Notes under the pieces: model-generated | What the model saw: the letters and a program-made list of their open reading frames with translations, nothing else | What the model was told of the DNA's origin: nothing | Databases searched by the model: none | Assembly: GCA_036365515.1 (NCBI GenBank) | Contig: CM070873.1 | Span: 265,928,575 to 265,992,574, forward strand | Length of the DNA stretch: 64,000 nt | Source: Torymus aiolomorphi | Taxonomy: Eukaryota; Arthropoda; Insecta; Hymenoptera; Torymidae | Direction: 5' to 3' | Made by a program: the position numbers and the translations under genes | Shown here: piece by piece, positions 13,561 to 24,491 of the stretch | How the letters are laid out: the number at the start of each line of letters is the position of its first letter | Numbering within the stretch: the first letter of the stretch is position 1

Positions 13561-14082
13561 TTCAGTACAAATTGACCTCTCAGAATATGTAAAATGTATA
13601 CATAATATCACTGGATATCTCAGATAGAGTCGCTGACCTGACTGCTGGTCCATATATCGACCAGCCCCGCAGGCAACGTAAAGTACAATGTAAAAAAATT
13701 TGTCTCTTTTGTTATGAAGATTTGAGAGGGTATTTCTATGTAATTTCACGTGTTGAATATGAAAAAAATAGTAACAAAATTCTCGCAGACACCCTTGACC
13801 TTGAAAATCACCATTTGAAGGTCAAATTTCATTCCTACTATAAGTCAAGTTTTTAGACGGTTTTCGTACGTAGTTTGATGTGCTGTATACGTAAAAAATA
13901 ATAACAAAATTCCTGTTGATAATCCTGACCTTGAAAATCAGTATTTCAAGGTCAAGAATGTTTTGAGAAATTTTAGAACTATTTGTTATGTATTCAGAAC
14001 ATCAAATTTGATCTAAAAACTTCAAATATTCTTTGTCTCTAGAGTGGTCCATATATCGACCACCCCCGCAGCTAAAAGGTTA
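13561..14082. other. AT-rich segment with paired TCAAGGTCA-type sites
   Basis: Two diverged copies of a roughly 120-bp unit (about 13740-13850 and 13865-13980), each with an inverted pair of TGACCTTGA / TNAAGGTCA. No gene is seen. Confidence 0.6.
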
Positions 14083-14435
14083 ATAAAACTTTCTACGAAA
14101 GTATAAAATAAGGCAAGTATAGAAGTTTTTTCTGAATAATCTATAAAATAATATTTATGATTTTTTAAAAGAAGCCAAATAAATACTAGTAAAAAAGTCT
14201 TTGACTTCTTTGAGTCAATGTATACTCAACAAATTATATGTAAGTATATTCAAATTGTTCACTACAAATCAAAAAAACGAAAGTTGTGAAATAAATTATC
14301 GATAGTCAAGTAATGCAAACCATTCTCCGAAAAACTGTATGACTATGTTCTCAGAAATGTATTAAAATTTGTTCATTTTTCTATACAAATTAAACACAAG
14401 AAATTACTGAAATCAATTAATTGTAGTCAAGTACC
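14083..14435. repeat. Diverged direct copy of the long-inverted-repeat arm
   Basis: Matches 14741-15105 in direct orientation at perhaps 85 percent. It starts with gttaataaaactttctacg and includes the stretch atcgatagtcaagtaatgca. The GC-mixed 14436-14740 between the two copies holds nothing I can name. Confidence 0.8.
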
Positions 14436-14758
14436 GGCCATAAGAACTTTTCGTACCTCGCGTGTAAAATTACATTTTACGCCCACGTTGTAACTTCAAA
14501 ATTATTCAGCCGGCGGGCATAAAGTACTACATAATGCCCAAGAGGCCCAATAGCTCACACGTTCCTACAAAACTTTATAGGACCTACGTGCTTTATGCCC
14601 GTGTGGGCGAAAATTATTTTAATTATATAACTACCCCCCTCCCCCTTCCTCTCCCTCGACATGTGTCAAACTCTGTACCAAGAACTTTAACGAGAGCCTA
14701 TAAATATTTTTTTAAAACGATCGCAGTAAAACAAATAGTATTGTTAATAAAACTTTCT

Positions 14759-15415
14759 ACGAAAGTATAAAATAAGGCAAGTATCAGTTTTTTCTCTATA
14801 ATCTATAAAATAATAATATTTATGATTTTGTAAAAGAAATCAAATAAATACTAGCGAAAAAGTCTTTTACTTTCTTCGAGCCAATTATATGCTCAACAAA
14901 TTGTATGTAAATACATTCGCATTGTTCACTGCAAATTAAACAATCAAAAGTTGTGAAATCAATTATCGATAGTCAAGTAATGCAACAACTATCCGAAATA
15001 ACTATATGACTATTCTCAGAAATGTATTAAAATTTCTTTATCCTTCTATACAAATTAAACACAAGAAAGTACTGAAATCAATTTATTGTAGTCAAGTATC
15101 CGTAAGTTAACTTGACGAACATAGGTATAATAGTAGAAATTGGCTTCAGGGATTATTTATCAAATAAGACTGTAAAATCTTGCACCCGTCGTACAAACAT
15201 TATTTTTCTTCGTCGTGAGCACAATGTATCTCCATAAAATCTTTCTTTTGCAAACACATTGTGGACCCTTTACGAAACAATGGTACATAGTTACCATCCC
15301 TTATATTTTTCCTTATAGGACAAGAGAAGTCTAGAGCTGCTCTAGCAGGTGTGGTCCTCTGTTCTCCCATACATACTTGGCGGGCCCGACGGTTTGCAGT
15401 TCAAAGTGTAGACAT
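14759..15415. repeat. Long inverted repeat, left arm
   Basis: Reverse complement of 21492-22191 with high identity and small indels. The outer end is acgaaagtataaaataagg and the inner end is near the ggcggg..cgacgg block. Together with the right arm it brackets 6.1 kb made almost wholly of smaller palindromic elements. The right arm ends at 22191, two bases from the truncated solo LTR. Confidence 0.85.
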
Positions 15416-16009
15416 GGTCAATTGGTCATTTTCATGTAAATATTCATATGTTTAAAGATCAGATAAAATGTATAAATGGGTTGCTTCTACATATTAACTA
15501 CTGATCTATGAATCTATCACTCTATTTTTAAATAGAAGTACAAACCCGCGTGAAAATATCATATGAGATCTCATACGAGATATGCGATGTCTGAAATTCT
15601 CATATGAGATCTTATATGATATTTACACAGGGGAAAGGATATAAGGTGAAACACCCTATAACGGAACAGCATTTTTTGTTATCGTGGATTTCGCCATTTT
15701 AAATGAAACATAATTATTTTTTAAAAGCTTTAACACAATATTCAAATTATTTAAAGTAATTTTCATTAAAAAAAAACATTTTTCAACTGATATTTTAATT
15801 GTATTAACAAAAATAAGTCTAACCTATAGTTGGACATATTGAATTCAAACTACGCTAATACCTGGACAGAGGTGCAACCTATACCGGGACAAATTAAATT
15901 TAAATGCAATTATATTGGCAAATTGAACTTTATTGAATCATTAACTTCAGTTATACATCGAAATATAATATTTAACAGTAAATAAACAAAAATTGAAATC
16001 CTTTTTTGT

Positions 16010-16440
16010 TTAATTGGCATTTTTTGTTGCAAAACAAGCATTTCAAGACATGATAGTTTTTTCTCCAGGTCGTCTAATTGTGTGCATAATTTTGTTTTCT
16101 CTTCCTTGATTTCATCTCAATTTTTTTTAATTGTTTCAGACCTTATTTTTTTTAGATTATCGTTAATTTTTAACTTAATGTGTTTAATTTGTTGGCTAAT
16201 TATCTTTTTTCTTTTCTGTAACTGTTTATTGATTTCTTGTTCTTTTTCTTTTTTTTCTTTGTTCCTCTCTCCCTTCCTGCTTTTTTGACGAATTTTCTTC
16301 TTTTATAACTCTGGTTTCTTACTCTTTTATTCAAAACATTCAATTAAATCTTCTACAACGGAGGCTCCAAGTATATCATTTTTATTATTTTTCGTTCTAG
16401 GTATTTTTAAACTAGGAACAGAGAAACTATCTTTCATATG
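16010..16440 (-). pseudogene. Transposase C-terminal tail, coiled-coil rich
   Basis: Minus-strand reading gives SVPSLKIPRTKNNKND, then GASVVEDLIECFE, and then a highly charged Lys/Glu-rich helix with a heptad-like pattern ending about 16010. Stops interrupt the frame. The layout (small Pro-rich linker, Lys/Glu-rich coiled coil at the end) is often seen at the C terminus of pogo/Tigger-like transposases, but no catalytic motif is preserved, so the family is inferred from this and from the TA duplication. Confidence 0.4.
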
Positions 16441-16806
16441 ACTAAATATGTTTAAAGTGTTGGCATCTAAAACAAAAATATGGATATAAATTTATACTTT
16501 TCTAAGTAATGAAATAACTATAAGTATATATAGAAATATACTTACTGTCAGATAGTGGTAACTGTTCTGTTTTACTTGTTATTACGTTCACTTTATAATA
16601 CATGAAATATCAAACAAAATGATAGGTTGACATAGATAAAATTTTAAGATTAGTTCTAGTTAGCTTACAAATACTGTAAAAAAGTTTAAAAAAGTAGAAT
16701 TCCTTCCAATTCTTCGAAGCGATGAAAAATAAAAGTCTACGGTGAACCACTACTTTTTCTTTAATATAAAATAAAGAAAATGTTGTGCTTTTATAATGTA
16801 GCTTAA

Positions 16807-17479
16807 GGCGGTCTCACACCTACAGGCCTTTCTAGCCAAAATTACTTAAAAAAATGGTAAGAAATATTATTTTAATAAAATAATGAAAATATATTGTAAA
16901 TATAATTTATTTTGAATAAAATGAGCCAAGGCAGAGGTCCTTAAACTCATTTTATCCTCAGTTATAGCATTTTCAAGAAAAACAGCTTGTCGTAACCTTT
17001 CTCTGGGACCGCATGATGGATTTTCATGGGACAAAGTGCAAATTGTTTCTAATTTGTGTAGTTATGGGCCCAAGAGTTGCAATTTTAAGGTTTTTATGTA
17101 AAAGTAACTTTTTCATGACAAAAACTGATTTTTTTGCAATAATTTTTTCCATTTTTTTTTAATTTTTAGGGTTTTTAGCATGGAAAAGGTACTCTTACAT
17201 AAAAACCTTAAAATTGCAACTCTTGGACCCATAACTACATAAATTAGGAACAATTTGCACTTTGTCCCATGAAAATCCATCATGCGGTCCCAGAGAAAGG
17301 TTACGACCAGCTCTTTTTCTTGAAAATGCTATAACTGAGGATAAAATGAGTTTAAGGACCTCTGCCTTGGCTCAAAATAAGTTAATTTACAATATATTTT
17401 CATTATTTCATTATAATAATATTTTTTATCATTTTTTTAGATAATTTTGGCCAGAAAGGCCTACAGGTGTAAGACCGAC
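16807..17479. mobile_element. TTAA-flanked palindromic MITE, 673 bp
   Basis: Bounded by TTAA at 16803-16806 and 17480-17483. The arms read inward from GGCGGTCTCACACCTACAGG and its inverse, and pair along about 330 bp to a centre near 17150. The TTAA duplication points to a piggyBac-type mobiliser. A further inverted pair lies immediately outside (about 16600-16800 and 17590-17785), so the palindrome sits at the axis of a larger one. A fragment of the same end is at about 19575-19625. Confidence 0.75.
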
Positions 17480-18913
17480 TTAAATTATAAAATTGTCCTC
17501 TTTTCTAAATAAATATTTAAATATTTATTTCAAATTAATATTTATTAATATTTATTTTTTATTTATTTATTTAAAAAGAGGACAATTTTCTAATTCAAGC
17601 TACATTACAAAAGCACAACAACATTTTCATTAGTTTATATTAAAGAAAAAGTATGTTCACCGTAGACTTTTATTTTTCATCGCTTGGAAGAATTTGAAGG
17701 AATTCTAGTTTTTTACCCTTTTGTACAGTATTTGTAAGCTAACTAGGACTAATCTTAAAATTTTATCTATGTCAATCTATTATTTTTTTTTTTATATTTC
17801 ATGTATTATATTGATGAAGAATTTTAAGTAGGCTATATATTAAATGTTAAAAGTTGAGTTTTGGAGTGAATAGCATCCTTAACATCACAAATTAGATTTT
17901 ATATAAATAAGTTTATAATCTGAAAAAATACTTTTGTTAAAAGTTATTTTGACATAGATAATTTCCTTTCACTTACTGTTTTAATACAACTTACCTTCTA
18001 ACTACTTTTGAGGTTATGTTTTTGAAGCTGCTAATTTTCACAGTTGTTACAGCACTAGCCAAGACTATTCAGATACATACTAATTAATAATTTATTTAAG
18101 TTACTATTTACGTACAATTACTTCAATAATTGTACTATTTCTGTAGATAAGCCATGCGTAGATTGCACTGTCCGACTTAAGGAATGCGCGTATCGAATAC
18201 TTACCTATAGTTGGACAGCTACTGCTGTCGTGTCCCGGTATGGAGCACTCGTATTTCAAAATAGCTCTATAGTTGGACATGGAATATTTTAATACATAAT
18301 TATAATTTAATTCTGTTTACGTCCTAATTTATATCAAAATATGAATATTTTGATTTGTGATCATTATTTTTTTACTTTGGGGTTAAATTATGTCTTTTTT
18401 CTTATAAAAGGTCAAGCTATAAAAAATAGATGATTTGTATGAAAGTAGACTACTTTAAATGCGATTTGGAGGTAAACTTTTAATTTATTGTATAGTTTAA
18501 ATTAATATTTAAATCAAACAATATTCACGCCTACTTGTAGCTAAAACCTTGGAATATTTAAAATAATTATCTTACTGCTTAAACATTTATTTTACTATGA
18601 GAATTTAACTGTCCAGGTATAGGCATCACTTTTAGCTTGTCCCGACTTAGGGCATTTCACCTTAATATATGTTGCTTATAAACAAAACATATGTTGCTTA
18701 TATTTATCAGGTAAATTGTATAAATCGATTGCTTCTACATATTAAACACTGATCCGTGAATCTAGTTAGTAAAGTGTAAAGCTCTTTTCATTACCTATAG
18801 GCTATAAATTTATATGAATTTTTCAGCGTTTAAAAAAAGACAAACACATGCTCTTTTCAATATAGATTATAAATTTATATGAATTTTCTAGTGTCTAAAA
18901 AAAACGTACACAA

Positions 18914-19035
18914 GGATAGTATATTACGATACGTGCCCTGAGCGTGCGTCATAACGCCCTTGGTTTCGCCTCGGGCGTCATACCACGCACGCCCCGGAAA
19001 TCCAATTTCCGATCCAAGTATTGTATACTATTTTT
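18914..19035. mobile_element. GC-rich cruciform element, copy A
   Basis: Ends carry AGTATATTACG and its near-inverse GTATACTAT. The core pairs GCGTGCGT with ACGCACGC and ACGCCC with GGGCGT around a small loop. Same layout as 20521-20655. Confidence 0.6.
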
Positions 19036-19244
19036 CTTACTCCCCGGCCGAAAGTACGTTCTGTAATTGTTAAATAATTACTAAAATTGCGTTGTCGTCT
19101 GCTAGCTGTGTTTGAGGGTTAGTTTTTCTTTCGGCCCGCTCGATAGTAGTGCCTCTCTCGGCCGCTTTGGATAGCTCGGTCGATATTACCGACTGTTTTT
19201 TCTTTCGGCCCGGCGCGCCGGCACGCCGCGGCGCACACTGGGGC

Positions 19245-19950
19245 CGAAAGGTTCAAAATCACCTAGAGGTCATAATTCTCAACCGAGTTTGAAATTTTAA
19301 AAACAGGAAATTTTGTGACAAAATACCAAAGACCGCTACGAAGCCTAATTTTGAAAATATGAACCTATAAACCTAATTTATAACCTATAACCCCAAAATT
19401 TACACTTGTGATTCCAAAAATGCTATAAAACTTCAATTTATAAATCCTTGACACATGCTCTCTTAACCTTGATTCATAAAATTGGTCTACAGATTAAGTC
19501 TTGGGCCATTCTGTCAGAAATAGTGTATATTTTTAGGATATACATTGTATGTGGTTTAAATAACATTTTTCTCTTTTTTATAGCTGATTTTGGCCTCAGA
19601 AGCCACTAGGTGTAAGACCCCCTTAAGACTTATGAGGTTAGGGCTTATAGGTTTAGAGTTTATGAGTGCATGGCTTACTGGATCAAAGGTCAAGAGTTCA
19701 CGAGTAAAGGGCTTACAAATTAAAGGTTTATCATATTTTTGGGATTTGCAGGTCAAAAATTGAATTGATTGGTTGATGTGATAGGATTATATGACTCCTT
19801 AGATTTATAGGTTAATTTTTTGGAAAATCAGGCTTCGTAGGGCTCTTCGATATTTGATAACGAATGTTCCTAAGCAAAAATTTTGAGATTCCGTTGAGAA
19901 TTGCGACCTCTAGGTGGTTTTGAACCAAAAAATCCGTATGGCCCCAGTGT
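19245..19950. mobile_element. Inverted-repeat element interrupted by a MITE fragment
   Basis: The left part (about 19245-19450, starting from gggccgaaaggttcaaaatc) pairs with 19790-19950. Between them are a fragment of the TTAA palindrome family (about 19515-19625) and AT-rich repeats of the form tataggtttagagtttat. No ORF is supported. Confidence 0.55.
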
Positions 19951-20010
19951 GCGGCGTGGAGAGCTGTTTTTTTGCACGTCTGCTACTTTCGCTGTTGCAG
20001 AGATGGTTTG

Positions 20011-20073
20011 ATGCCCGCCCGACATTTGCAAGACCGAGGAGAAGCCGAGGTTTTGCTGGTCGGGGCGGGCATC
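20011..20073. repeat. GC-rich hairpin
   Basis: GATGCCCGCCCGAC pairs with GTCGGGGCGGGCATC (one unpaired base) around a loop containing gccgagg. Confidence 0.7.
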
Positions 20074-20186
20074 AGTAGCACATTCATTAAAAAAAGAAAG
20101 AAATAAGATGATGAAATAAGTACAATAAAGTTTGATCAACTAACTCTTTTTTCTCGTCACCCGTGCACTTTCCTCTGTCTATTTCG

Positions 20187-20345
20187 TACACCTAATGGAC
20201 ATTGATTCGTGTCCAACGTGCCCGTTAGTGACCGTCACGCATAACCTTTTGAACGTTATAACATACATAAGAAATGATAAAACAATTGAAAAGGTTATGC
20301 ATGACGGTCACTAACGACACGAATCAATGTCCATTGGGTGTACGT
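20187..20345. mobile_element. Palindromic MITE, GTACACC family, copy 1
   Basis: Arms start GTACACCTAATGGACATTGA and pair with the inverted right arm, with a roughly 40-bp AT-rich loop. A second, longer member is at 21183-21358. Confidence 0.8.
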
Positions 20346-20520
20346 GTTTAACCTTCACATCGCACGAACATCTTTTCCTCGGGCGCTCCCGTCCGCACGT
20401 TTACTTAATTGTTTCCACGACTCGTAAGTACGTGTAGAAAACAAGAGAAAAAAAACAATGACCACGATCAAACAACACCACTTTTTATTTCAACTATAGT
20501 ATTTACACACCTAGGGAGCA
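20346..20520. other. Short spacer between palindromes
   Basis: Nothing recognisable. Confidence 0.3.
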
Positions 20521-20655
20521 ATAGTACATTACGCACCAAGGGAGGGAAGTAAGACATCCCAACCCGCGTGTGATATTAACGCCCGAGCCGAAGGCGAGGG
20601 CGGTAAACACGCGGGTTGAGATGTTCTACTTCCCTCCCGTGTTGCGTATACTATT
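20521..20655. mobile_element. GC-rich cruciform element, copy B
   Basis: Ends carry AGTACATTACGCA and the near-inverse TGCGTATACTAT. Inside, gggagggaagta pairs with tacttccctccc, AACCCGCGTGT with ACACGCGGGTT, and CGCCC with GGGCG around the loop gagccgaaggcga. It matches the layout of copy A. Confidence 0.75.
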
Positions 20656-20680
20656 TTGTCTCATGTATTCCCTGGAGGAA

Positions 20681-20931
20681 AGTATATTATTGTCTTTTCA
20701 CCCTGATCTCAGGGTCTTAAGTGCCACATAACCTCACTCCTAAAACTGCGAGGCTTATGCATGTTTCTAATTTTCTGCCGACTAGCGCCGCCTGCAGGTG
20801 ATTTGCGGCCCGAGCGGCAGCGAGGGCCGGGCCGAAAATTAGAGAAACGCGCATGCGCGTCGCAGTTTCTAGGCGTGAGGGAATGTGGCACTTTCGGCCG
20901 TGAGAGCAGGGTGGGAAGACAACACTTTCCG
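20681..20931. mobile_element. GC-rich palindrome, 250 bp
   Basis: Arms GGAAAGTATATTATTGTCTT and an inverted GGAAAGTGTTGTCTT pair over about 100 bp each. The loop contains gcccgagcggcagcgagggc, like the loop of copy B. Larger, possibly related, member of the cruciform group. Confidence 0.6.
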
Positions 20932-21182
20932 ACAGGGTATGAGACAAACTCTTTTTCTCGTCACCCGTGCGCATGAGACAGAGTGGCTCATGCGCGCGGG
21001 CGCTCAAGCACAGCGAGTCGGGAAATTTCGGTAGCCAATCAGAGCGCGCGGTTGGTCTAAAATAGGGTGTGAAAGTAAACTTTCGGCTCGGAGATGCGGG
21101 CCGAAAGTACGTATTTTCGGGTGGGGGAGTAAGAAAGTAATATTTTTGGTAATAAAAGTAATAAATCATGTTTATGCACACA

Positions 21183-21358
21183 GTACACCCAGTGGACAGT
21201 GATTCGTGTGGAACGTGCCCCCTCAGTTTTAAAAAGCTAGAATCCCATTGGACAATTCCAATGTAAGATTAATGGTTACACCCGAATTGGCTAATGGGAT
21301 TGTAGGATTTTGAAACTGAGGGGGCACGTTCCACGCGAATCAATGTCCATCAGGTGTA
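21183..21358. mobile_element. Palindromic MITE, GTACACC family, copy 2
   Basis: Arms GTACACCCAGTGGACAGTGA and its inverted partner, followed by a second paired block (cccctcagtttt / aaactgaggggg) and a third (atcccattgg / ctaatgggat). 176 bp. Confidence 0.8.
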
Positions 21359-21491
21359 CATGTAGAATTATTGTACTTAAACGGAATCAATTTTAAAAAT
21401 TAGAGCAACCGTAGTTATTTATAGTGCTCATATAAACATTGTTAATGAATTTATGCAAAAATTTAGTATTCTACATTTATGGAAAAAATAG

Positions 21492-22191
21492 TCCATCTGT
21501 AAAGTGCAAGCCGTCGTGCCCGCCAATTATGTATGGGAGAACGGAGGACCACCCCTGCTAGAGCAACTCTAGACTTCTCTTGTCCTCCCAAGATGCATAA
21601 TATTGTACTATAGAGAGTTCTAAATTGAGAAAGTATAAGGAAAAATATAAGGGATGGTAACTATGTACCATTGTTTCGTAAAGGGTCCACAATGTGTTTG
21701 CAAAAGAAAGATTTTATGGAGATACATTGTGCTCACGACGAAGAAAAATAATGTTTGTACGACGGGTGTAAGATCTTACAGTCTTATTTGATAAATAATC
21801 CCTGAAGCCAACTTCTACTATTATACCTATGTTCGTCAAGTTAACTTACGGATACTTGACTACAATAAATTGATTTCAGTACTTTCTTGTGTTTAATTTG
21901 TATAGAAGGATAAAGAAATTTTAATACATTTCTGAGAATAGTCATATAGTTATTTCGGAGAGTTATTGCATTAGTTGACTATCGATAATTGATTTCACAA
22001 CTTTCGATCATTGTTTAATTTGCAGTGAACAATGCGAATGTATTTACATACAATTTGTTGAGCATATAATTGGCTCGAAGAAGTAAAAGACTTTTTCGCT
22101 AGTATTTATTTTATTTCTTTTACAAAATCATAAATATTATTTTATAGATTATAGAGAAAAAACTGATACTTGCCTTATTTTATACTTTCGT
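21492..22191. repeat. Long inverted repeat, right arm
   Basis: Reverse complement of 14759-15415. It has a roughly 50-bp extra piece at about 21590-21640 not seen in the left arm. Confidence 0.85.
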
Positions 22192-22467
22192 TGGGGTTCG
22201 AAGCATCTGTAGGTGCAGGCTGGATGTTAGGACTCGACCTGAACACTCCGTAGTCGACCGGAGGATAAGGCCTGACGCAGGAGCGGATTCATGAGCGAGC
22301 GACGAGAGGAGTGCACCCCTCTCCTGGTAAGCCTCTCTATACTTCCCGCGCAGCGATCTATTTGTGTATTTTCGGCTCGCAGCGGCGAGCGACCGGTGGA
22401 CGGTGGTGCGTTCACCGGCCCAGCGAAAATAAATACATTGATCCGCCCGCGCCGAGCGGCGGATCCC

Positions 22468-22607
22468 GGGGCCTTTCTACATATGTGTGTTCTGTGTGTT
22501 CTGTGTTCCCGACAGACAGATAGATCTGTTCCGTTTATGTAAGACAGAGACAGACATAGAGAGAAGTTGTCTAGAACAGACAGAACACACATATGTAGAA
22601 AGGCCCC
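22468..22607. mobile_element. Palindromic MITE, GGGGCCTTTC family, copy 1
   Basis: Arms GGGGCCTTTCTACATATGTG and inverted partner, with a TCTGTC-rich middle. It interrupts the LTR between a ggatccc and a tcttcttgtc that are contiguous in the copy at 55695-55715. Copy 2 is at 28820-28963. Confidence 0.9.
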
Positions 22608-22676
22608 TGTCTTCTTGTCGGCGCGCAACGCGATGCGTTATTTTCATGTGACGTTTTATGAATGGGCGATGTCATA

Positions 22677-24123
22677 CTTACGACAGATGATTAAAAATAG
22701 TAATCTGTCGTAAAAATTTTTAAAATATGGTCATATTAGACATATTAATTGCGAGGAACAATAATCTATCCTCAAAAAACATAAATTTTAACGTTTTGTA
22801 TATTAAAAAGGATAAAGAAAAACTAGCAGAAGAAATCTGTCGTAAGAGTAGTGGCGAGCACGTTGAAGAACATAGAAAGTGGCCGTATACGAAAATTCGT
22901 GACAACCATAAATCACCGATAGAGGGCGAAAACATTGAATACATGGATTATAGAATAGGAATATAGAATTTTTATATTTTCAAGTTGGTAATAAAGTAAA
23001 GTCTATTAAAAAGCTGGTTTTATGTAAATGCTAATTGCTTTTATTAAAAATTTACATTTCAAAAACTGAAAAATCTAAATATTTCAATTTGCCACAATCA
23101 AAACATTTAAATCGTACGTAATCGTAATATAATTGATCTACAAAAACCAGGGTTAGAGGGGGGAGGGTATAATAAAATTTGTTTAATAAATTCTGAAAAT
23201 TAATCTAAATAAAAAACCAGGGTTAGAGGGGGGGGAGGAACGATAATAAAATTTTGTTAACTGAACTAATAAATATAATTGAACTAAAAAAACCAGGGTT
23301 AGAGGAGGGAGGGTATAATAAAATTTGTTTAATTAATAATGGAAATTAATATAAATAAAAAACCAGGGTTAGAGGGGGGGAGGAACGATAATAAAATTTT
23401 GTTAACTGAACTAATAAATATAATTGATCTAAAAAAATCAGGGTTGGAGGGGGGAGGGTATAATAAAATTTGTTTCATAAATTCTGAAAATTAATCTAAA
23501 TAAAAAACCAGGGTTAGGGGGGGTGATAATAAAATTTTGTCAACTGCTAATAAATATAATTGATCTAAAAAAACCAGGGTTAGAGGGGGGAGGGTATAAT
23601 AAAATTTGTTTAATAAATTCTGAAAATTAATCTAAATAAAAAACCAGGGTTAGAGGGGGGGGGGGGGGAGGAACGATAATAAAATTTTGTTAACTGAACT
23701 AATAAATACAATTGAACAAAAAAAACCAGGGTTAGAGGAGTTAATCGTTTAGTTATTTACACCAACACCGTAAGAATTACAATGACGCGTTTGCGAAGAC
23801 GCCGAAATAAACACATATAGTCGAAGCCTCAAAGGTAAACATACGGCTGTGTCGCGAATCATAATAAAGACAAGAGACAAACGCAAACTAACTTTAACGT
23901 GCTCGCACTTCACAGAGCTTTCAAATTTCTTGGAGTATAAGAAAATCTTAAATATACAGTAACGAAAATAGCGTACGCAAACTGCGACCAACTTAAGAAT
24001 AATAAATTTCAATACGTATTCTATATTCCGGAAAGCGAAACATAGAATACGTATACTGGACCATCGGTCATAGATCATACGACATACATAGAAATTTTAA
24101 TTCGTATATCGATCTGTCGTAAG
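22677..24123. mobile_element. Non-autonomous TA-flanked element with internal minisatellite
   Basis: Terminal inverted repeats CTTACGACAGAT and ATCTGTCGTAAG are flanked by TA on each side (22675-22676 and 24124-24125), a Tc1/mariner-type signature. A second inverted ATCTGTCGTAA lies 24 bp inside the left end. No transposase is recognisable. The 79-codon ORF at 22727-22966 and the minus ORF at 23749-24078 match nothing I know. About 600 bp of the interior is a minisatellite. Confidence 0.75.
23140..23745. repeat. Minisatellite, two alternating 60-70 bp units
   Basis: Units share aaccagggttagag followed by a G run. One variant continues with gagggtataataaaatttg and the other with gaggaacgataataaaattt. 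The variants alternate, so the true period is roughly 125-130 bp, about 4-5 double units. G-run length varies from 4 to about 14. Confidence 0.9.
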
Positions 24124-24491
24124 TATAACAGCACCGTTTATGAATAGACCTAGTTGTTGTTCTGTGAAGTAATTGAGGCTATTCTTCATTTATCGACCTT
24201 AACCTAACCTTCTTCCGGATACCGCCGCCTCCGCGGGAAAACGACTCCGCCGGTCGTTTTCATATCTGAGTTTAGCGGCCGCGCGCTTTACTCTTCGAAC
24301 GCGCGCTTTTCACTCAGCGATCCAATAAGTTGGAAAGCGAAGTTCGCGAGCGATCTTCGCATTGTTTTCGGGATTCCAGGAGCAGATCCCCGGGCAAGTC
24401 ATTTTAGTCTGACACCCGCGGCACCGTGTTCTAAGGCATCGCTGGCCTGTGGTTTTATGGGATTTTCCCCCACTAGCCATCCCGTTACACT

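Larger units (their letters stand above)
15644..18662 (-). mobile_element. TA-flanked DNA transposon, pogo-like, 3.0 kb
   Basis: Terminal inverted repeats begin AGGTGAAACACCCTATAACG on the left and AGGTGAAATGCCCTAAGTCG (inverted) on the right. TA duplicates lie at 15642-15643 and 18663-18664. Near both ends a short motif resembling TGTCC..(C/G)TATAGG recurs about eight times (around 15820-15895, 18205-18275 and 18610-18650), in both orientations. These may be transposase sites. The interior carries a decayed C-terminal transposase tail on the minus strand and is interrupted by the palindrome at 16600-17785. Similar 60-bp sequences flank it outside (about 15465-15530 and 18710-18775). Confidence 0.7.
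22193..24491 (+). mobile_element. Truncated solo LTR with two later insertions
   Basis: Pieces 22193-22467, 22608-22676 and 24126-24491 together match, in the opposite text orientation, the LTR at 51844-52862. The polyadenylation motif AATAAA lies in 22430-22436. It ends CCCGTTACA at 24491. The U3 start is missing: the match begins abruptly at the edge of the long inverted repeat. The insertions are the 140-bp palindrome at 22468-22607 and the 1447-bp TA-flanked element at 22677-24123. It is therefore older than both. Confidence 0.85.

Noticed and set aside
18940..20640. GC-rich hairpins as Helitron 3' ends
   Set aside because: No CTRR follows the hairpins, and the paired outer ends are typical of palindromic elements.
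20709..21181. 154-codon minus-strand ORF
   Set aside because: Lies over a GC-rich palindrome; its reading frame reflects the hairpin composition and there is no motif.
14759..22191. Maverick/Polinton because of long terminal inverted repeats
   Set aside because: No polymerase B, integrase, protease or capsid frame is present and the interior is accounted for by other elements.
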